Part shown: positions 21,294-23,190 of the stretch, piece by piece
Numbering within the stretch: the first letter of the stretch is position 1
Layout of the letters: the number at the start of each line of letters is the position of its first letter
DNA from: Candidatus Woesearchaeota archaeon
Lineage (GTDB): Archaea > Nanobdellota > Nanobdellia > Woesearchaeales > GW2011-AR4
Length of the DNA: 23,190 nucleotides
Assembly: GCA_016181325.1 (NCBI GenBank)
Contig: JACOZO010000003.1
Coordinates: 1-23,190 of the forward strand
Direction of reading: 5' to 3'
Position numbers and translations under genes: made by a program
The notes under the pieces: generated by a model
Told to the model about the DNA's origin: nothing
Seen by the model: the letters and a program-made list of their open reading frames with translations, nothing else
The model's database searches: none

Positions 21294-22047
21294 GCAATGG
21301 GCTGCTGCCTTGCCTTATTTTCATTAAAGCATCGCCTAATGCAATTTTATTATTATAATTATTTGTTATTTTATTAAATGGATTTAAATCGTTTTTATCG
21401 TATTGCTTTTTATATTGGATTATTTTTTTGATTAGCAATGGCACCGCTCTCACAATGTTATCCACAATCGTGATTGTCGCCTCCTGCGCAGTCCTTGACA
21501 GTGGGTTTAAGTCGACAGTTATGACTTTCTTGCCGTTTTTTACCAGCGCTTCAGTCCTGTCGCCGTCTTCCAATGGCACGAAGACCACATCAGCCTCCAA
21601 TATGCCTTTTGGGTTGGCATATTTCCTGTTTGAATCAAGATGCCTTAATGTCGTGTCATTTTCCGGCAACAGCACATTTTTTGCGCCATTGCTCAGCAGA
21701 TAATCTTTAATTTTGATTTCCCTTTCCTTTGATGCGTGGAAAATATTGATTTCCAAAGGGCAGTTTAGAACATTGCTTAATTCCGCCAGCTCTTTCGGCA
21801 CCAATGCCGCCGAATTGCCATTTACAGAAATGACCGGATGCTTGGCATCAAGCAATAATGCGGCAGAAGCCTCAATAGCCCCCAATGCAAAATCATTTGT
21901 TTTCTCGCCGAGAAGATAGTCAAATGCTTCCCCCCTTCCGTGCGCAATAAGCCCATGCTCAGAGGTTATGCCTTTTTTTATTCCTTCGGCTATTAGCTCC
22001 CTTATTCTTAAGGATTCATGGCGGGGATGGGATTTTGGCAGTTGCAT
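21286..22047 (-). CDS. 4-phosphopantoate--beta-alanine ligase
   Basis: A 253-residue archaeal phosphopantothenate synthetase, joining 4-phosphopantoate and beta-alanine with ATP to give 4'-phosphopantothenate. Family motifs are strong: HPRHESLRIRELIAEGIKKGI, GLIAHGRGEAFDYLLGE, ISVNGNSAALVP, VFVPLEDGDRTEALVKNGK and VDLNPLSRTAQEA. It is the archaeal replacement for bacterial PanC and acts after pantoate kinase, whose gene ends about 600 bases upstream on the same strand. A 27-base gap separates it from the orphan gene before it. No clear promoter or Shine-Dalgarno is seen (a weak AT-rich stretch lies near 22065-22075), so it may be cotranscribed from upstream. Confidence 0.94.
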   Translation of the reverse strand: MQLPKSHPRHESLRIRELIAEGIKKGITSEHGLIAHGRGEAFDYLLGEKTNDFALGAIEASAALLLDAKHPVISVNGNSAALVPKELAELSNVLNCPLEINIFHASKEREIKIKDYLLSNGAKNVLLPENDTTLRHLDSNRKYANPKGILEADVVFVPLEDGDRTEALVKNGKKVITVDLNPLSRTAQEATITIVDNIVRAVPLLIKKIIQYKKQYDKNDLNPFNKITNNYNNKIALGDALMKIRQGSSPLPK

Positions 22048-22074
22048 GTTGAGGATATTTCACCAGATAATACT

Positions 22075-22605
22075 TTACTCCCTATGCCCCTTTCCAGACA
22101 TGTGTCTTCTTTTGTGCGGATTATCCTTAGGATACCCATGATGGTAGAGGTAATCGCCTGCAGCTGGAGCAGCCCTGCCAACGGCATTATAGAAATCGCA
22201 AAGAATTCCAGGTTTCAAGCCCGGCATGCCTTCAAAAATTATTTCGCTGCTTCTATTGGGTTGAATGTTCTGCGATGAAAATGGATGTACAACCACGGAA
22301 TCAACTGATCCGTCATAGCCGAAATCAAAAATCTCCACTTCCATTGTATCGTCAACAAAACGCACATACCCTGTATCAGGATAAATGGCTACTACGATCC
22401 TGGCCTGTAAGAAGCTGCTCTTGAGCTCTGCAGCCATTGCTCCGAGTTCTTTGGCCTGTCCATCAAATCCAAGATAGAATCTGTCCAATTCATCAACAAG
22501 TCGTTGGGCATAAGCGGGAGAACTGATTTCCCGGGCCTGCTGTACAATGGCAGGCGGTGGATTCCTAAGCGCATCCGTTATTGCCTGTTCTACTCCGCTG
22601 CCCAT
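22075..22605 (-). CDS. Uncharacterised protein between the two CoA genes
   Basis: A 176-residue protein without a recognised family. Helical segments (GVEQAITDALRN, PAIVQQAREIS, AYAQRLVDELDRFY, GQAKELGAMAAELKSSF) are followed by beta strands (ARIVVAIYPDTGYVRFVD, TMEVEIFDFGYDGSVDSVVV, SEIIFEGMPGLKPGILCDFYN) and a His/Arg/Lys-rich tail. The preferred start is ATG 22605, with AGGTGG four bases ahead and a TATA element at 22641-22648; the ATG at 22638 would lie upstream of the expected transcript start. It sits between pantoate kinase and 4-phosphopantoate--beta-alanine ligase, but nothing in its sequence ties it to CoA synthesis. Confidence 0.6.
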   Translation of the reverse strand: MGSGVEQAITDALRNPPPAIVQQAREISSPAYAQRLVDELDRFYLGFDGQAKELGAMAAELKSSFLQARIVVAIYPDTGYVRFVDDTMEVEIFDFGYDGSVDSVVVHPFSSQNIQPNRSSEIIFEGMPGLKPGILCDFYNAVGRAAPAAGDYLYHHGYPKDNPHKRRHMSGKGHRE

Positions 22606-22609
22606 TAAA

Positions 22610-22615
22610 CCACCT
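22610..22615 (-). promoter_or_regulatory. Shine-Dalgarno of the 22605 gene
   Basis: AGGTGG on the minus strand, four bases before ATG 22605; it decides this start. Confidence 0.6.
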
Positions 22616-22640
22616 GCATGCTTGGCAGAACGACGCATAT

Positions 22641-22648
22641 TTTTTAAA
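22641..22648 (-). promoter_or_regulatory. TATA element of the 22605 gene
   Basis: TTTAAAAA on the minus strand, in the 16-base gap and start region after the pantoate kinase stop, with transcription expected from about 22618. Confidence 0.5.
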
Positions 22649-22653
22649 TCTTG

Positions 22654-23190
22654 CTAATAAACATATGCACCCTTATGCGATATTGTGAACTCAGAAGAGC
22701 CCGCAAAAGGGATGTCGCTGAAAACGGCGTTTCCAAGCATCATCATTGAGGCATTTCCGCCGTTTTTCTCTATATTTGCTATTATGCTGGCAACATCCCT
22801 GTCCTGAAGCAGCCCGCTTTCAGCGGCAAACTGCTTCGAGATCCTTATTATTGACTGAAAATCCCCGGAAGTCTTTGGATTACCGGCCAGCAGCCTGATT
22901 TTCTTCATTGCCTGATGGGCTGCGTCATTTATTGAATCCTTGATATCCTCATTTTGTATTATGGATTTTGTATATATCGGGCCCAGATGCCTGCAATAGA
23001 CCTTCCTGCCTGCTATGGGAAGCCTTTTGGCAGCGAAGTTTGCGCTTGACTCCAGCTTCACGCAGAATCCCCCGTAATACTGGTTGACTACATCCCCCAA
23101 TCCTGTCCCGTTGATGACTTCGGCAGTATGGGCCGCAATTGCCAAATCAAGCTTTGATTTTTTCAAATTGAATAATTTGTTCAGCGCATA
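22654..23190 (-). CDS. Pantoate kinase, 3' part (cut by window edge)
   Basis: The frame is open to the end of the window without a start codon, so the 5' part of the gene is missing. The visible 178 residues are the C-terminal part of an archaeal GHMP-family pantoate kinase, which phosphorylates pantoate with ATP. Evidence is the lead-in YALNKLFNLKK, the signature AHTAEVINGTGLGDVVNQYYGG, the region around RLPIAGRKVYCRHLGPIYT, and the C-terminal GHMP glycine-rich loop NGGNASMMMLGNAVFS. The ATP-binding N-terminal motif must lie beyond the edge. Its product is the substrate of the ligase at 21286. Confidence 0.9.
   Translation of the reverse strand, partial: YALNKLFNLKKSKLDLAIAAHTAEVINGTGLGDVVNQYYGGFCVKLESSANFAAKRLPIAGRKVYCRHLGPIYTKSIIQNEDIKDSINDAAHQAMKKIRLLAGNPKTSGDFQSIIRISKQFAAESGLLQDRDVASIIANIEKNGGNASMMMLGNAVFSDIPFAGSSEFTISHKGAYVY

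Noticed and set aside
1..23190. CRISPR array, insertion sequence or prophage.
   Set aside because: No regularly spaced direct repeats, no transposase or integrase motifs and no phage structural genes were seen. The inverted-repeat elements carry no genes.

Overview
The window reads as a stretch of an archaeal chromosome. The evidence is a ribosomal protein eS8, an archaeal-type SRP54, the archaea-specific CoA route (4-phosphopantoate--beta-alanine ligase and pantoate kinase), TATA-type promoters about 25 bases ahead of leaderless starts, and a tRNA carrying a bulge-helix-bulge-like intron. The small tightly packed genes, many proteins without recognisable family, a bacterial-type ThrRS and frequent AGG/AGA arginine codons suggest a DPANN lineage (Pacearchaeota/Woesearchaeota-like). 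That placement is inference.

Layout. 1-1300: a PIN (DUF3368-like) toxin followed by its RHH/UPF0175-like antitoxin, a pair of hairpins behind it, and a small 2TM protein. 1450-4870: a double transglutaminase-like protein with one decayed repeat, an endonuclease III-like glycosylase, and two convergent uncharacterised proteins. 4950-6930: eS8, a 169-bp nested inverted-repeat element, NAD(P)HX epimerase, an intron-containing tRNA-Gly(GCC), and an orphan. 6980-8900: PurF, then a GC-rich structured island with its own promoter that is probably a non-coding RNA. 8900-13510: two orphans, SRP54 and ThrRS. 13630-15921: a leaderless 31-codon ORF overlapping a GT4 glycosyltransferase fused to a helical-barrel-like domain. 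15922-16292: a hairpin-rich gap. 16293-19267: a beta-decarboxylating dehydrogenase with altered metal ligands, an SPFH/stomatin protein and ketopantoate reductase. 19278-23190: two more poorly known proteins, a HAD phosphatase, 4-phosphopantoate--beta-alanine ligase, an orphan, and the 3' part of pantoate kinase running off the window.

Functional links. PanE-type ketopantoate reductase, pantoate kinase and 4-phosphopantoate--beta-alanine ligase together make 4'-phosphopantothenate, the archaeal branch of CoA synthesis. PurF opens purine synthesis. SRP54, eS8, ThrRS and tRNA-Gly belong to translation and protein targeting. Most genes seem to be transcribed singly: nearly every start has its own TATA element. 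Two start modes are visible: mostly leaderless, and a minority (purF, SPFH, 9640, 22605, antitoxin) with a short Shine-Dalgarno sequence.

The most unusual items are the T-loop intron of tRNA-Gly, the GC-rich RNA-like island, the nested palindromic element, the transglutaminase pseudo-repeat, and the dehydrogenase in which all three metal-binding aspartates are replaced. No CRISPR array, insertion sequence or obvious defence island beyond the toxin-antitoxin pair was found.
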